From Arthrobotrys musiformis (Eukaryota > Ascomycota > Orbiliomycetes > Orbiliales > Orbiliaceae): a stretch of DNA of 64,000 nucleotides. Every line of letters starts with the position of its first letter. Position 1 is the stretch's first letter. Both the position numbers and the translations under genes were made by a program. Below, one piece after another: positions 44,601 through 57,778 of this stretch. Under the pieces are notes generated by a model. That model was not told where the DNA came from. It did no database searches and saw nothing but the letters and a program-made list of their open reading frames with translations. The stretch covers positions 2,108,001-2,172,000 of the forward strand of contig JAVHJL010000004.1 in the NCBI GenBank assembly GCA_036971715.1. The letters are read 5' to 3'.

Positions 44601-46951
44601 CTCCACAATCCTACGGCGCATATGGTGGCTATCCTATGCACTACGATCCTTACATGGCGACAGACCCTGCGGCTCAGGACCCAACTCTCCAGCCCGCTCC
44701 ACCTATGCCTCCCATGGTCGACCCTTACAAGAATCTCCCCCACGAAGCTCTTGACAATGCTATGGTTCATACCCCACAAAAATCTAATTTCAAGGAGTCC
44801 GTGCACGCTCGTCGGGCAGCTGCAGCCGCCGCAGCTGCGGAAGCGCAAGCGCAAGCAACCGTCGCAGCGACCGAGATTGAGGAATACCACGAGGATGACT
44901 ACCCTTCTTACTCATCATATGTTTCGCCACAAGCACCACCATCGTATCGAGGCCGCCCACGCATGGCACCCAATCAACGTGCTCCTCCCCCACCACCTCC
45001 ACCAGCCGCACACGACATGTATGCCGGATACCCTCCGCATCAACCGCATCAACAGCACCAACAACATCCACCGCCGCCTCCACCTCAAAGAGCCTTCCAA
45101 GAAGCATATCCGCCGCCGCACCCGCACCCGCACCCGCACCCACACCAGCAGCCCTATAGACAACAACCGCCACCGCAACAAAGGGGTCCCATGTATCCCC
45201 CAGGCCCTCAGTACAATATGCGAGGCCAGCGCCCACCACCGCCAACATCTAGCCTTAACGGTGGCTATGGGAAGAGCCTTGGTGGTAGCCAGGTCAGCAG
45301 CTACTCTCCTAACTTTGGGTCCATGCTTAACTCGAACGTGTCCGAAATGGCCACAACTGTTCTGGGTGGGAGATGGAACCACATGAACTCTAGACAACAA
45401 GCTCCTAGCAACCTCAGCATGGCTTACAATCAACCTGGATACGATGACTACTATGGAAGCTACGAAGGATACTACGACCAAGGACAATATCACCAAGAGG
45501 AAACAGAATACGAGGAGCCGCACAGCATCCCATCGGCTAGTCCACAGTACTCTAAGCGTCGACCAAACTCTGGTGAATTCGGAACGCCTAACAAGAGGAA
45601 CAGTATCCATAGCCAATGGACCGCGGAGTGGGCCGATACAGACAGCGTCAAAGGCGGCTCCCGGCCACCAACAGACAGGGTCCCGGAAGGGCCTTCACGC
45701 GAGGAATTCGAGCTTGGAAAAGATGGCAATGACGACCAAAGTTGGGCCAAACCCGCAAAGACTCGGAGACGCAACACTATCACTCCCAGCAAGCAAACAA
45801 TGTTTAGTTCCAACTTTTCTGATACCTCGTCGGCCAAACTCACTAGCGCTGCTAGCAGCCGTATGCAACCACTTTCTGAGGCAGATATCAAGTCCGAAGC
45901 CAGCGTGGAGCAAAGCCATCCCCGCCAACCACCATCTATCAATACTAGCCTTCCTAGCAAACAGAAACATGGCCTCCCAACGCCCGAAGATAGCCCTCCA
46001 GCAATTAAACCATGCCGCGCTCAGTCTCGTCCTCCCACCCGACACTCTTCTGTAGCCGGTTCTTTCCTGTCTAAGGGCGGTGCTTTGACAACTATCCCAG
46101 TTGCCCTTGGATATCCTCACCTGTCTAATCATTTGGCTGCTACTCCAAACTCCGCCATGTACCGCCGTTTCGACAACCTTAACCATCGCATCTTGCTTCA
46201 CCTTCAAGATGAGATTTGCGAGCTTGAATCAATCCTTGAAAGCCTCGACAACGCAGAAAAGAGCAGTGGTGGAGGCGCTGGTCTGCGAACCCGCCGGGGT
46301 CTTAACCAGGCAGGCCACCGAGCTCCTGGCCCTCTTGATGAGCGATCTGCTCGCCGCCTAGAACTTATGGGAGCCATCTTCGTCAAACTTCAGCAGTATA
46401 ACAATGCGTTGGCCGCTTACTCAAAAATCCTCAATGAACTCCCTGGTGCGACTAACGATAGCGTAAGAGAGTATCGCGAATGGATGACCCTCCATCAACC
46501 GGTTGTTCCCGAGGAAATGGACTTCGTCTTCAAGGCTAATGACTTCTCCAATCTCATCAATGATGGTCCCGTTTCTACCCCCATGCGAGTTCATATCCCA
46601 TCCGGTCGCTCTTCTCGCTCCCCATCTTTCGCCTCCGCTCAAAAACCTAGTCTCCCTGTTGAGGGCGTTCTTACCGTTCTTGACACCCTCATTACCTGGA
46701 TTATGAAGCAGGAAACCCCAGTCCAGTTGGGTATCCTTGCCGGAATCTTCTTCCTCGTCCCTCTTCTCCTCTTCCTCTGTGTCTCTACCTGGTTCGGAAT
46801 GTTTATGGTTATGACCGCCTGCACTGCAGGTTTCGCCTACTGCGCTAAGGACTTATTGAGCGATGCTCTCAAAGCTAAGGTCTCAAAGCCTGTGGACGGA
46901 AAATCTGACGCCACGAATACGAATAATACGCCTGTTGGAATGAAAGCGTAA
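41665..46951 (+). CDS. DUF6594-domain membrane protein
   Basis: Exons 41665-42016 and 43212-46951 encode about 1363 residues. The frame of exon 2 has no ATG for roughly 178 codons, so an upstream exon is required. The ORF starting at 41665 ends at a GTAAGC donor with matching phase 1. The implied intron is 1195 bp, unusually long here; a further small exon inside it is possible. The acceptor is TTAG followed by CAGCAGCAG, so NAGNAG slippage could vary the Ala run. Residues 119-1050 are disordered and rich in Ser, Pro, Gln and His. The C-terminal domain, starting about MYRRFDNLNHRILLHLQDEI and including LMGAIFVKLQQYNNALAAYS, is DUF6594. It ends with two transmembrane helices (about 1285-1330) and a short polar tail. 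The family's biochemical role is unknown. Confidence 0.8.
42461..42480 (+). repeat. Poly-A tract of 20 bases inside the long intron
   Basis: Twenty consecutive A within the putative 1.2-kb first intron of the DUF6594 gene. Confidence 0.95.
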
Positions 46952-49163
46952 CGCCTTTTTATCTATGAACAATAACTCACAACTCCACGCTATGACAGCC
47001 TTTGACGAAAGCGGGACTTCGTCTTCTTCTCTCGACACCCTCCCATTCTAACCGCTTTTTGGTTACCCTTCTTCTTCTACCAATCCGCTCATGCGGTTAT
47101 TTATATTTCATTAGTGATACCTTTATATTTCTTAAGAAGGATCCATGCAAATAAGTTTTCCATTTAATATGGTCATGTACAAATTATCCTTGTTTTCTCT
47201 TGCTGGGAAAAATTGGTTTTGCAAAAAAGATTGGGGAAAGATAAAAGATATTTTTACACAAAAAGTCTTTGACCTAATATTTTGATATTGCTAACTTTTG
47301 AGTTTTTGTCGTTTGTTTGAGGCTTTGAATCTGGCGCCATATCTGCTATTTATTCGTTTGATACCATCTATTCTGCGTTATTCTTCTTTGCTTATCTTGG
47401 TTTTGCATTATTTTTATCCATGGGCTTCCCGTTTTTGGGGGGCCATTCTTTCGCTTTTTCTGGGTATATTTTAATGTATATGGGAAGGGTGCCGGAGTTA
47501 ATTTTTCTGAACCAAGATACCAGCATTCTCTTTTATCTCCTCGCGATCGCTTTTGCTTACTTGCTTCGTTTGCTTCCCTGCAGTGATATCCTGTATAATA
47601 GCGATATTTGGCGCCCCGCTTCACAATAATTTATTGATTCTTATTTTAGTTATGCTGATTGCTGTTGATGCTTTGCGCTGTTGATTTTGCTAGCTAGTCA
47701 AGCTTCACTCCTAATTGAAATTTTTATTGCCGCGACCGTGAAAGATTATCCCTTGCCGCACGCGCTTTCGTAAAATATCTGATGTGAACAAAGGATTGCC
47801 CAAAAGTTTTCCGAAAGAGTCTATTTTACCCCTATATCACTGGACAGCTGTCCGAAGCAAGACCAAAGTTGGCAGTGAGTCTTGTGAAGTATCGCCAAAA
47901 TACGGCTAGTTCCATCTGTTCTCTCGCTGCATCAAGTCCCAATCCCAGAAACATCACAAAGGGCTGCCCGAATTCCGAATGTCATGCAGAGCATTATTGG
48001 TCCCTGCATCATTAGCTTGCCCGGATATTTCGAATTATAGATCAACTATACCTATTTCTACTTAAAATTTCGTCACCGCTGCTATTCCCTCCGTTTCACG
48101 TCACCGAATTCCTGAGGCTGGAATACCCCTTCGGCCTCCCTGGTGAGAGGTTTCGCCGCCTCCCCATTTTCTGTGGTTTATGTGTTGCGTGGCGTGGGGC
48201 ACTTATATTTCCTATTTAGGACAAGTGCGTGTAACCAGCCAACCACAGCCCAACACTTCAACACGCCATTTGCTGCCAGCCCCACGCTATGCTCCATTTA
48301 TCCTCATTTTTTTCGTTTTTCCACACTGCAGCCTGTCGCACGTCGACGTGCCGCTTGCTCGCTGGCCATGGTTTGCAGCTCAGCTTGCTAGCTTCGATTT
48401 CTACGGGAAGATTACCCAGGTCAGAGCCTGCAGGAACCGCCAATACGGCTCTGACTTATTCCAACCTCCCATTATCGGTGTTAACAGCGGTTCATATAAA
48501 AACTTAGATAGATTCCTGTCCCGCGCTTTGGATGGTTGCACTGATGTTAATTTTTTTCTTTCCTTCTGTCCAGCTGAGCAACTTCCCGTCTTTTTCCCTT
48601 TATCAAAGACGGTAGACCCTGCCGGGAACAGCTGCGTTCGGAATCCGGAGTCATACATATCTACTCCCTGACCGCGCACTTTTCTGTGCCTCCCCTCTCC
48701 CTCCTTCTCCTCTTCCCTCACTAGCTCGCGAGCTTGTGGCCCGTCTTACCTATCCACAATCGCCCCTTCTGCTTCTCTTCCTGGCATCATTTCCGCCAGT
48801 TAGCATTGTGCAGCTTCAAAAACTCTAGAATATTATAAGCTCAGGTCGAGAGCACACGGATAAGCGCATTTAGCACTTAGATACTACCGCTACATTACAC
48901 CGGAAATCCGAACGTTCTTTGCTGCACCTAACCGTCGAGCCCGGGTTTTCCTAGCAAAAGGGGAAAAAACCCGCCCTATCGGCAAACCGCATTCCCTCAC
49001 TAAGTGTGAACAGAGGACACCCTCTTCCCAGCCAAAGCGAGCCAGCCGAATCGGATTGCTTCGTCTACTGACACAACACGTCAGCCGACCAATACCTTCA
49101 CACCACCAGCGTAATTTACCCCGGCCCTGCATATAGCTTAGCTTAAGCTTTCAAGTTATTATC
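46952..49163. other. 2.2-kb gene-free region
   Basis: T-rich 3' UTR of the DUF6594 gene (to about 47400), then mixed sequence that presumably ends in the promoter of the gene at 49164. Short ORFs at 48180-48671 and 48890-49132 lack protein-like features. Confidence 0.45.
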
Positions 49164-50041
49164 ATGGCAGACGAAGTCGAACTCGAGTACAGATCCTACC
49201 GTTGGCCTCGGGACATTTTTACGTACTGGCTTGTCTTTTTGGGAATATTTTCCATTATCGTACTTTCAATTTACGCCCAGTTCACTGCTGTCCAGCATGC
49301 CCTGGACAGACCACAGCCATGGTAAGTACCAGTACAACCCTCCCAAAAATGTGTTCCTTGCACTATAGACTCCCCAATCCGTGTTTTGACCACGAGATAC
49401 CCTCGTGGGTATTTTGTCGAAATGGCCTAGCATCTTAATAAAAAAGCAAAAGGGAAAGAGAGCTAACCCAGATATCGTAGGTACTTCCAAATGTCTCTCG
49501 CAGTCGCAGTCATCACTCTCTTCCTCATCGGCGCCGTCGTAATGCTATTCCAACTCCGCATGGTCACCCCATTTTTTATGCTGGCATTCTCATTACTGGG
49601 ATTCGTCCTCTGGCTCGTCGCACTAATCGGTACCTCGCTCGCTCTATTCTCCGACCAGAATAACGATGCGAATGATTACTGTCACGACACTGGAATTCTT
49701 TGGGCGCCACCACAGACCGTTGTGACCACCAGCGGACCAGGATATACTGGCTACGAGGGTACAGGGACTGTCACAGCATCTGTGCTCATCTATGCGGCGC
49801 AAAGCCAGCTGTCCACGTTTTTGTGGCACCAGCTTTGTGGAGCTTGGAAGGCTGCGTTCGTATTCCAACTATTCACGCTGTAAGTTTTTTTTATCCTTTG
49901 GGTGATCGATCTGTAACCGTCTTGAGAAATATGCTAATTTTAAATTCCAGTATGATGTTCATCTACATGATTTACCTCTCTTTCGACGTTCTATCTTCGG
50001 ATAAGAAGGAGGTTGTAGATATTGTCGATGCTGAGGCCTAG
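49164..50041 (+). CDS. Four-helix (MARVEL-like) membrane protein
   Basis: Exons 49164-49321, 49481-49879 and 49951-50041 encode 215 residues. The introns are 159 bp (donor GTAAGT, branch GCTAACC) and 71 bp (donor GTAAGT, branch GCTAAT), both phase 2. The N-terminus MADEVELEYRSYRWPRD is cytosolic. It precedes four predicted membrane helices at about 20-40, 56-76, 80-101 and 160-190 (the last region crosses the second intron). A soluble loop at about 103-140 contains two Cys/Gly/Thr-rich segments. The tail is acidic (DKKEVVDIVDAEA). The layout matches fungal MARVEL-like proteins of the plasma membrane or vesicles; the specific function is not known. It faces a second tetraspan gene (51700-52664). 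Confidence 0.78.
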
Positions 50042-51699
50042 AAACCCACAATATCGAAAATGACAACCTACCTACCGAATCCCTTCCAAAAACCACCCGT
50101 ACATGCGGCCCCAAAACGAACCCAGATCCAATTACCATACCTAGAACGATTTGCTATTCCCTCGCGATACCCTGTCCTTTTTAATAAATTACGAAGTTTT
50201 ACCAACCCTAGAAGATTCCCATGCCCCCCACCAATGTACATACCCCTCTACCCCCCAGGCCCCTTAGCTCAGTCGAAATTTTGCATTTTTGGATTTTTGA
50301 TGTGTTTGCTGGGAAATGGCGTTCTCTGCTTCGCAAAAATCACCAGTTTTTTCTTTATTGTTTCTTGGATTGGCGTGAACTCGCTGTCATTTCATGTATG
50401 CATACGATATCCTGATGGTTCATGAATAATTAAATGATATTATGATATATATCCGATATTTTTAACCCGAGCTTCGATATTATATTATAAAATTTAGTTC
50501 TAGGCCTATTTGAACCCACTCACTCACTAGTAGAACCCAAAGGAAATAATAGTTCTTCATTTCTTGCCGTAGAGTACTCCGATTCTTGACGACGCAATCT
50601 AGGTCTTTGCATTTGATATATCATGATCTCGAGATCGATCCCTGACCCCAGGCTAATGTATATATTCCAACATCAACACAAATCCCCCACATCCACGGAA
50701 AAAAAGGAGGTTCCCGCAGCAAATCGGATCACACCCTTCTAGCCAAAATACAAAATGGGGCATATTTCCCCATTGGGAGTTGCATATAATTTTACCAACG
50801 ATGCTAGCTTTGGCTTCGTCCTGACATATTTCGCCGTTGGCGCGGAGTGGATAATTTGCGGCGCGCATAACCCACCACCGTGGCACCGGTTGTCAAGCGG
50901 TTGTTAGTCCTCCGTTGTTCCATGGATCTTGATCGCGAGTGTACCGGGCGTCCAAGTTTCCCGGCGGAGATTTAATAAAGTTTTTTTTCTAGTTAGATTA
51001 TAAGGCCCAGCTTTGCTGTGTGGGGGGTACTGAGGTGTAAATTATTATCACCGGCGATGCTACGAGTCCTAAAGCCCGGCCTGTCTACGATCGAAGAGTA
51101 TGTTGAATGGTACATAGTTATGGCTGGATTGGCAGTCTTTTAGTTTTGACTGTACCGAAGGATCGCTTAAGATGTCCGTATAACTAATTTCTGAATCGTA
51201 ATATCATACAATAATTATATTAGTTCCATCGTAAAATAAAGACAACTTATATATATCGGCAGCATGTCAACAGGGCAGTCTTTCACCCCAAACAAGAAAT
51301 ATCAAAACAACTAGATATAGAACATCAAGAACGGGAAGCATTATACATAAACAGAAAGGAGAAAAGATAATATCCACGCCCGAGTTTTTCTTTTTTTTTC
51401 TTTTTTGGAGCCCTGAAAGTATAATCATAAATAAGTCTCACTGGAAAAAGGTTTTGCCCAACAATAAAAAGCACGAATGTAATCAAAACGTTTTTAGCTA
51501 TACCATATCCTAGAGCCTCTCATACGCGCCTCTTATCCGTACATCTATCTAATCCCCGGCATCTCTTGAGTTTCCGAGATAGATCCGATTGGCCAAGTTT
51601 TCTCTCCGGTAGATCCCTTACATGACCTCGATATCAGGGAATATTGGTCTTGTCAGTTGATCGGGGGAACTTTTCGAAATTTCAAAAATATGACTTGGT
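50042..51699. other. Convergent gene-free region
   Basis: 1.66 kb between the two convergent tetraspan genes. It is AT-rich with no ORF that I can support. This is long for two adjoining 3' UTRs in a fungus. Confidence 0.4.
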
Positions 51700-52664
51700 T
51701 TAGTAGTAATCTCTCCTTGAGCTCTTCCTAGAATCTCTTCTATCAGGGTAGTAATAATCATCGATATCTCTAGTTCCAACAGAAGCATGCGATCTTCTTC
51801 TTTTAGAAGACGAATGAGAGTGGCGATGGCGATCGCCGCTCCTGCTTGTCCTAGTCCGCTTTGATGACCTGTCCTTTTCGATAAATACGGTGCCAGGTTG
51901 GACTGGTACTGCTGCCGTGGTCGTTTGTGAAACGTTTCGGACCGCTGGTTGGACCGGGTATCCTTCTTCGATGACGGTACGGCGGGCGACGGGTCCGCTG
52001 GAATTAAAACGTTAGAAAAAATATATATAATGTAGCCGATGCCTATCGGGGCATATTCTACTTACCCGACTCGTCGGTACTCGTCTGCTACCATCATAGC
52101 GATCTGGATCCCCACGACGCAGCAAAGGAAGAAAAACACAATATTCGTAAGGGCTTTCATATCAACCAAATTGAATTAGCACCACCACCTCACTCAAAAT
52201 CGACTATAGAGACTAAGAGCAGATAACATACCTAGCCCCCACCCGGCTCTTAACAACCCACAAACTGAGTCAACATCGGAAGTCCTAGAAACTTCATTCT
52301 GAACCCCGGCCTTCGCCGCCGCACAGCCATCGATCGCCGGCTTCGTCAATATAGCTACACCGACGATACACAAGATCATCCCTACGAAATCAAAGAAAGC
52401 GATCGCAACCGATACATTGTTCGCCCGCAGAAACGTTATCAGGATTAATATAGACCATACAGTCCCTATTATCCCCACCGCGAACATGTAAACGACGGAT
52501 TGCGGTGTGCTAGAATTTGAATTGGAGAATATGGTCATGACTTGCGCTAGGACCGCGAAGCAGGATATTAAGGTTACGATATTGACGAGGCGGAAGAATA
52601 TGTACCCAGGACCCGGGGAAGTCGGGTCAGAAAGGACGGCTTTGGAACCCGGGGCTACCTCCAT
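51700..52664 (-). CDS. MARVEL-like four-helix membrane protein with Arg/Ser-rich tail
   Basis: Exons 52232-52664, 52066-52153 and 51700-51997 encode 272 residues. The introns are 78 bp (donor GTATGT, phase 1) and 68 bp (donor GTAAGT, phase 2). I use ATG 52664 (MEVAPGSKAVLSDP) because sequence upstream is not protein-like. Helices lie at about 23-45 (IFFRLVNIVTLISCFAVLAQ), 56-78, 84-104 and, across intron 1, about 140-165 (WGLALTNIVFFFLCCVVGIQ). The conserved W.L...N..F block of the last helix is typical of the MARVEL fold. Two Cys flank a loop before it. The cytosolic tail of about 105 residues is basic and Ser/His/Tyr-rich (RSSKRTRTSRSGDRHRHSH). A role in membrane apposition or eisosome-like domains is a family-level guess. 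Confidence 0.8.
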
Positions 52665-54120
52665 TGTTTGAGGGCTTCGTGAGAGTTTCCAATGGATGCT
52701 TGTAGGGTTGGGATTTGGGAGACTGGCGCTGTGTAAAATTGATACTTCGGGCAGATGGATTGGGATGATAGTAGTAATAAAATTTTCGCACGGAATGTTG
52801 TCACCAATAACGCGATATGTTATGTGGTCGGTACTTGTAGGATCGAGAAAGATATGTGCGTATATACCGCGAAGACTCAAAATCACCAGCGCCAGAGAAA
52901 ACCGCGAGCCCGACGAGTGTGAGGTTAGGTATAACTTTGGAAGAAAAGAGGAAAGCCTCAGTGATGATAGGAATCGGAGGAAAGACGTTTTAAAACACGA
53001 CGCGGGGGAAGCGGGAGAGGGGGTGCTAAAAAGGTTACTTCAATTGTATGATCTGCGAGGTACGATATACTTCGTCGAGCCTTCGTATCCACTTAATGAC
53101 GCCGCGCGCATTTGGGTACCCGAAATCGACACACATGCCCACGCAAGTACTTAAGTACCTAGGCTGAAGGAAACTCTACATCTTAACTAGAAAATCAAGG
53201 CCAGCCACTCCGATAATGCCACCTTCTTTCCAGTTTTATTCTGCATCGAAGACCGCCAAACGACCATGTTATTGATAGTTATCTATCTTTTGTGGGAGGG
53301 TGTGTGAGTCCAAAAACCTCAGCGCATCAAAAATCAAGCTCGAGGTGTGTCGATGAATCGGGTAACGGCCTTACACAAAGCGGGTTGTCTTGCATCTCGT
53401 CGAAACTACGTCATGGGACTGTGGGCATCCTTGTCATGCAGCAAAGATCATATGTATAAGCCCGTTAGCTTGGCGTGAAAGTGGAACAAACCGCTCTTAT
53501 ACAACTCCACTATAGATTAAATTTAAAAAATTACATGCATGCATTTCTCATTTTTATAATTCCTGTGCAGAGGTAGAGGTAGAACCCAAGACTAAGGTGG
53601 AACAGGGGTAGAGAATTAGTCTGTAGAGGTGTGGGGTTTTATTTGAAGCTGCCGTGTATGCGAGGTGAGGGCTTGCCGAGGATGTTGTGTAACACGCATG
53701 ATATCAACATAGCTATTCTCTAAAAAACACAAGCCTCGATACTAGCTTTGAGCTTCGACCGCTCTGAATAATTCCACTGAGTAGCCTTGAAATATGCTCC
53801 CACTATGTTCTACCCAAAGGGAATTAAATTTTATTGGAGAGCCCGTGGCCACCAACCCTCCATAATTTGTAAAATTACCTCGAGTTTTAATTTGGGGAGA
53901 AGAATCCTGCGACGTCGATGGCATAGCAGAATCCAACAAAGAAAACACAAAGGGAAGTTAGCACTAGGCTAAGCTTGAGTCTTTGATAACGACCACACGT
54001 CCCGGACATGGCAGAATATTCCCCACAGGCACCGTGTAGAACTTTCATTGTTGGTATCCAAAACCAACGTTTCAAAGCTCTCCTCATGAACAAGAAATCC
54101 AATATACCAAAGAAACCACC
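52665..54120. other. Gene-free interval
   Basis: This is the divergent promoter region of the MARVEL-like gene (-) and the putative membrane protein (+). A short palindrome ACTTAAGT lies near 53151. Nothing else was recognised. Confidence 0.4.
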
Positions 54121-55642
54121 ATGCAGAGCGCGGAATGCCTACATAAGCCGCTACCCCCCAAGAGGATAATCCTAAACCAACTCCTCCCCATCCCCATCTC
54201 TTTGCTCACTTTCCCTATGCCGAAATGGAAAGAAATTTGTGTTAGATTCAAAGCCCCTCTCAACGGTAGTAAAATTGAAGCCTGTCTCCCGCCTCCGAGT
54301 AGCTTTCAGAATACTCTAATAGTCCTCGCATCCCCGTTTAGAAGCGTCTACTTCTGGGTCTGGCTCGTATATTCTTTCTCCTCCAACGGCTTCGCGCGAC
54401 TCGACAACGTTCGAATTCCGCCGCCGTTTTCGCAAATATATAGCTTCCTACTCGGGTCTACAGAACTTGCTGCGTCTGTAAAGTTCCAGATACTCTCAAT
54501 AATATACGGTAACACAGCGCTCTCCTGGTTCTTCTTTCTATTCGGTCCTGAGTTGCTTCCGGGCGGGTTTCGCGACCTATTCGAATCACTTCAATATTAC
54601 GACGACTGGATTGAAGCATACAAGCTTGGGCTTCTATTAGTCCCGGAACTGTGGGGGTTGATAAAAAAAGCTCCATATTTCTGCCTGCAGTTGGTTAACC
54701 TTTTCCCCAAGGCGATATTTATCGTCCTCGTTATCCTCCCATTCGCAAGCTTCAATTTTATTGTCGTGGGAAGCTTGAGCCCGCTCCTTGCTGATTTGTT
54801 CCACAGAGAGTTCGAAAGCAACTTCAAGGTCTGGGAATCTCACATTATTGAGCCGCTGATTTGCTGGTATATTGTAAGACCCTCTTTGGTATATATTAAA
54901 CCAGGGACATTATAATATTAACGCCGTAGGTGTGGCAGCTCCATTACTTTAGCCAATAAGCATTGCAACAACGATGGCTATGCCAGTCTCAGGAAAAATT
55001 ATTGATGCCGGTCTATACACCTACCGGGAACGTAAACCGAGTGCAGGAATACCATGGGCCTTCTTCATTTGGTTCTTCATCTCGATCTTTAGCTCCTCAA
55101 TGCTCATGCTGGCCGTTTTATTCGCCTGGGATCTTTCTTTCTTCGCCTTGCCTTGGTGTTTTTTCTCAATCTCGTATTACTTTCGCGGGGCCCGCAAGCG
55201 TCGTGCTGCCCTGTACGGTAACCCCACAAACACGGGTCCCGGTTCGGGTCAATCTTCCGTTGATAGAGATCACATGTGGGCTACAGGTTGGATGAATGGG
55301 TACAGAGAGGGGCAGATCCAGTACCGAAAATCGCTTTATGAGTTGATGGGAGATAAAGACGGTGACGAGGCTGATGGGGAGAATGACGGCGATGATGATG
55401 ACCAAGGAGATTACGATGAAAACTATCAAGCTCACGAAAATCACGATGAGAAAGGGAAGCACCTGGGAGACGATAGTGGAGATCCTCAAGGCCGTTACTC
55501 GGGGTACTTTGGACAATTTACAGGCAGCCGGAAGCCGAAGATCCCAAATTCAAGAAAACCACAACAGGGATTGGGACTCACAGATGCCGCCCTTAAGCAG
55601 GGAGATAGAGCGGCGTGGGAAGGCGATAGGACGACCGAGTAG
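54121..55642 (+). CDS. Putative spliced membrane protein of unknown family
   Basis: Two adjacent ORFs appear to be one gene. Exon 1 (54121-54879) ends at a GTAAGA donor and exon 2 begins at 54953 after TTTAG. The 73-bp intron is phase 0 with an ATTAAC branch-like site, and the joined protein has 482 residues. Unspliced, the ORFs would be 54121-54915 and 54974-55642, only 58 bp apart, which is too tight for separate fungal genes. Exon 1 encodes hydrophobic segments at about 68-86, 105-140 and 195-220. Exon 2 encodes two further helices in its first 80 residues (WAFFIWFFISIFSSSMLMLA...), then a hydrophilic tail with an Asp/Glu/Gly-rich acidic stretch. No known domain is recognised; it is probably lineage-specific. 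An alternative acceptor at 54928 would end the protein after ten more codons. Confidence 0.55.
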
Positions 55643-55859
55643 AGGAGGACCAGCGCCTCAAGGAAGAAACACACAAGCGATGAATTGGTTAAGGAAACGA
55701 CATCAAAAATATAAAGGATGTGGAGCTTTCCCCCTTGTGAACCCGCTTGAAATCGTCAAGTTTTGGAATGTTTGCGATGTTCTTATGAGTTTTTTTATCT
55801 ATAGTTACACCATTGTGAATCCGTCTCTTATTTTTGCATCGCCCTATAGTCCAGATCAA

Positions 55860-57778
55860 CTATGCAGAAAATAGTTTTTCAATAACTTGTTTGCAAGCCT
55901 GAACATCGACTTTGCCCCCTGTAGCCTTCATAAGATTTCCAATGAAGAAGTTCTTAAGATTTGGTTTTTTCCCAGACCGCACTTGCTCTGCTTTTTCAGG
56001 GTATTCAGAAATAATGTGGTTCGCGAGTTTGATAAGTCCTTCGTCGTCCTCCCCTTCTGTAGACCGGCTCGCAAGGTCGTATTCCTCAATCAATTCTGCG
56101 ACACGAATCTTGGAATCGTTAAAAGTGACGAGGTGGTCAAGGACCCGCTTCGCATTTCCTGCAGTTAGAGTCCCACTCTGAAGGTTGAAAAGCAGGTCTG
56201 CCATTTGCACCGTGGTAACCGGGTTATCTAGCCATGCAATAAAACTAGCTGCTAGTCTGCCTCCCAACTCGTGAAGAGTCCAGTTCCCTATCAATTTACC
56301 TAAATGTTTCGAGCCTGGTTTGAAACCCTCACGAGCCAACAGGTCTTCATAGATAGCCTTGTAGTAATTGACCCTTTCTCCATCATCGAGATCAATCATT
56401 GTTCGGGCGTCTTTGAGTGTTAGTGCAAACGGCTCGTTCATCAACCCTGAAATAATTTGATCGGGTAGTGGAGGCAGAGTCGATCTGATGTGGTTCACGA
56501 GCGACTACTGGAGTCAGCATAGTTTTACCGAATCCTCTGATCTATCGTGTACTTACTTCTTCAATGATTAGAGGCGGCAACTCGGCATCTGGTTTATACC
56601 GATAGTCAACCTCGCCCTCTTTGCTGCGCAGTTTCCTCGACTCCCCTTTAACAGCATCCCAACCTCTTGTTTCACCTTCTATTTCGCCGCCGCTCTCACG
56701 TACTACTATCTGGCGTTTTATTTCTGCTTCGATACTTTCTTGTACCGCCTTGACACTGTTCAAGTTCTTTATTTCCACTCTCCGTCCCAGTCCGGGTAAG
56801 CCCCTTTCTTGAATAGAGACGTTGACATCACATCGTACTCCTCCCTTCTCCATACCGTCTATAGCTGCCGTAGATGCCCTCAAAATGCTCTGGATCTTCT
56901 TTAGACATGCTGCAGCATGTTTTGAGGATTTCAAGCTCGGCGTCGTAATAATCTCGACCAAAGCCGACCCAGCCCTGTTGAGATCTACGAGTGTTCTCGC
57001 GGGGGTATCCTCCGTTGAGGGTTGGAATATCGATTTCGCAGTATCCTGCTCCATCTGTATTTGTTTAATACCAATCTCAACAACCTCCGACGGGTCTAGC
57101 CCATCGAGTTCGTTTAATACTATCTTGCCATCCGATGCAAATGGGTGATAGAACTGGGTTATTTGATAGCCATTGGGTTGGTCTTTGTAAAAGTAGTGTT
57201 TACGGTCAAAAGCGCTACGGCGGTTTATCCGACAGTCGAAGGCGACAGCGGCACGGATGGCAGGGACTATTGTGGGAATGTTGAGTTTCTATAATACCCT
57301 CAAAGCCTTGTCAGCAGTGGTATGATGGAGGAAATTGTGGAAGAGAAGTGAACGGACAGGCTGTATACCGGGTATTGAAGCATCGAATGGTGCTACCCGA
57401 CTATTTGGAGGTGCATTGAAGGATGTAGCCGCATCTATATTTTAATTAGTATACAATCCCTCTACCGAATCCGGATCCAATCGTACAAGAGAATAGTTTT
57501 CGCGGAGCATTAAGTTGGGCGTGGATCTCCAATCCAACGGTAACCTCCCACTTAGAATCGCTATTCTTCTTTCCAGCACCCTTTGCTGTTGACTTCGCTG
57601 ACCGAGCTTGCTTAGCGCTAACTTGGGGTGGGGAGGTCGAGGACTGGCTGGGCGTCTGGACTACTTCGGTATGGAGTCTTCGGGATTGAGTGAGGCATGA
57701 CGGGCACACCCATTGGCTCCGGTATTGGGATAATATGAATGGCCGGCGGGCCCTCAATGCGGATGTCGGAGGCGGCAT
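55860..57778 (-). CDS. PET112: Mitochondrial glutamyl-tRNA(Gln) amidotransferase subunit B
   Basis: Four exons: 57487-57778, 57358-57434, 56557-57288 and 55860-56504, giving 581 residues. The introns are 52, 69 and 52 bp; the second uses donor GTCCGT and a CTGAC branch. An Arg/Ser-rich N-terminus (RARRPFILSQYRSQW...) fits a mitochondrial presequence of about 70 residues. The GatB core follows: KWEVTVGLEIHAQL, SFNAPPNSRVAPFDASIPG, RKHYFYKDQPNGYQITQFYH, LVDLNRAGSALVEIITTP, GGVRCDVNVSI and VEIKNLNSVKAV. The C-terminal GatB/YqeY helical domain ends at the stop at 55860. GatB works with GatA and GatF or GatC to convert Glu-tRNA(Gln) to Gln-tRNA(Gln) in mitochondria; this subunit binds the tRNA and phosphorylates the misacylated Glu. 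Conservation across each junction supports all splice sites. Confidence 0.95.
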
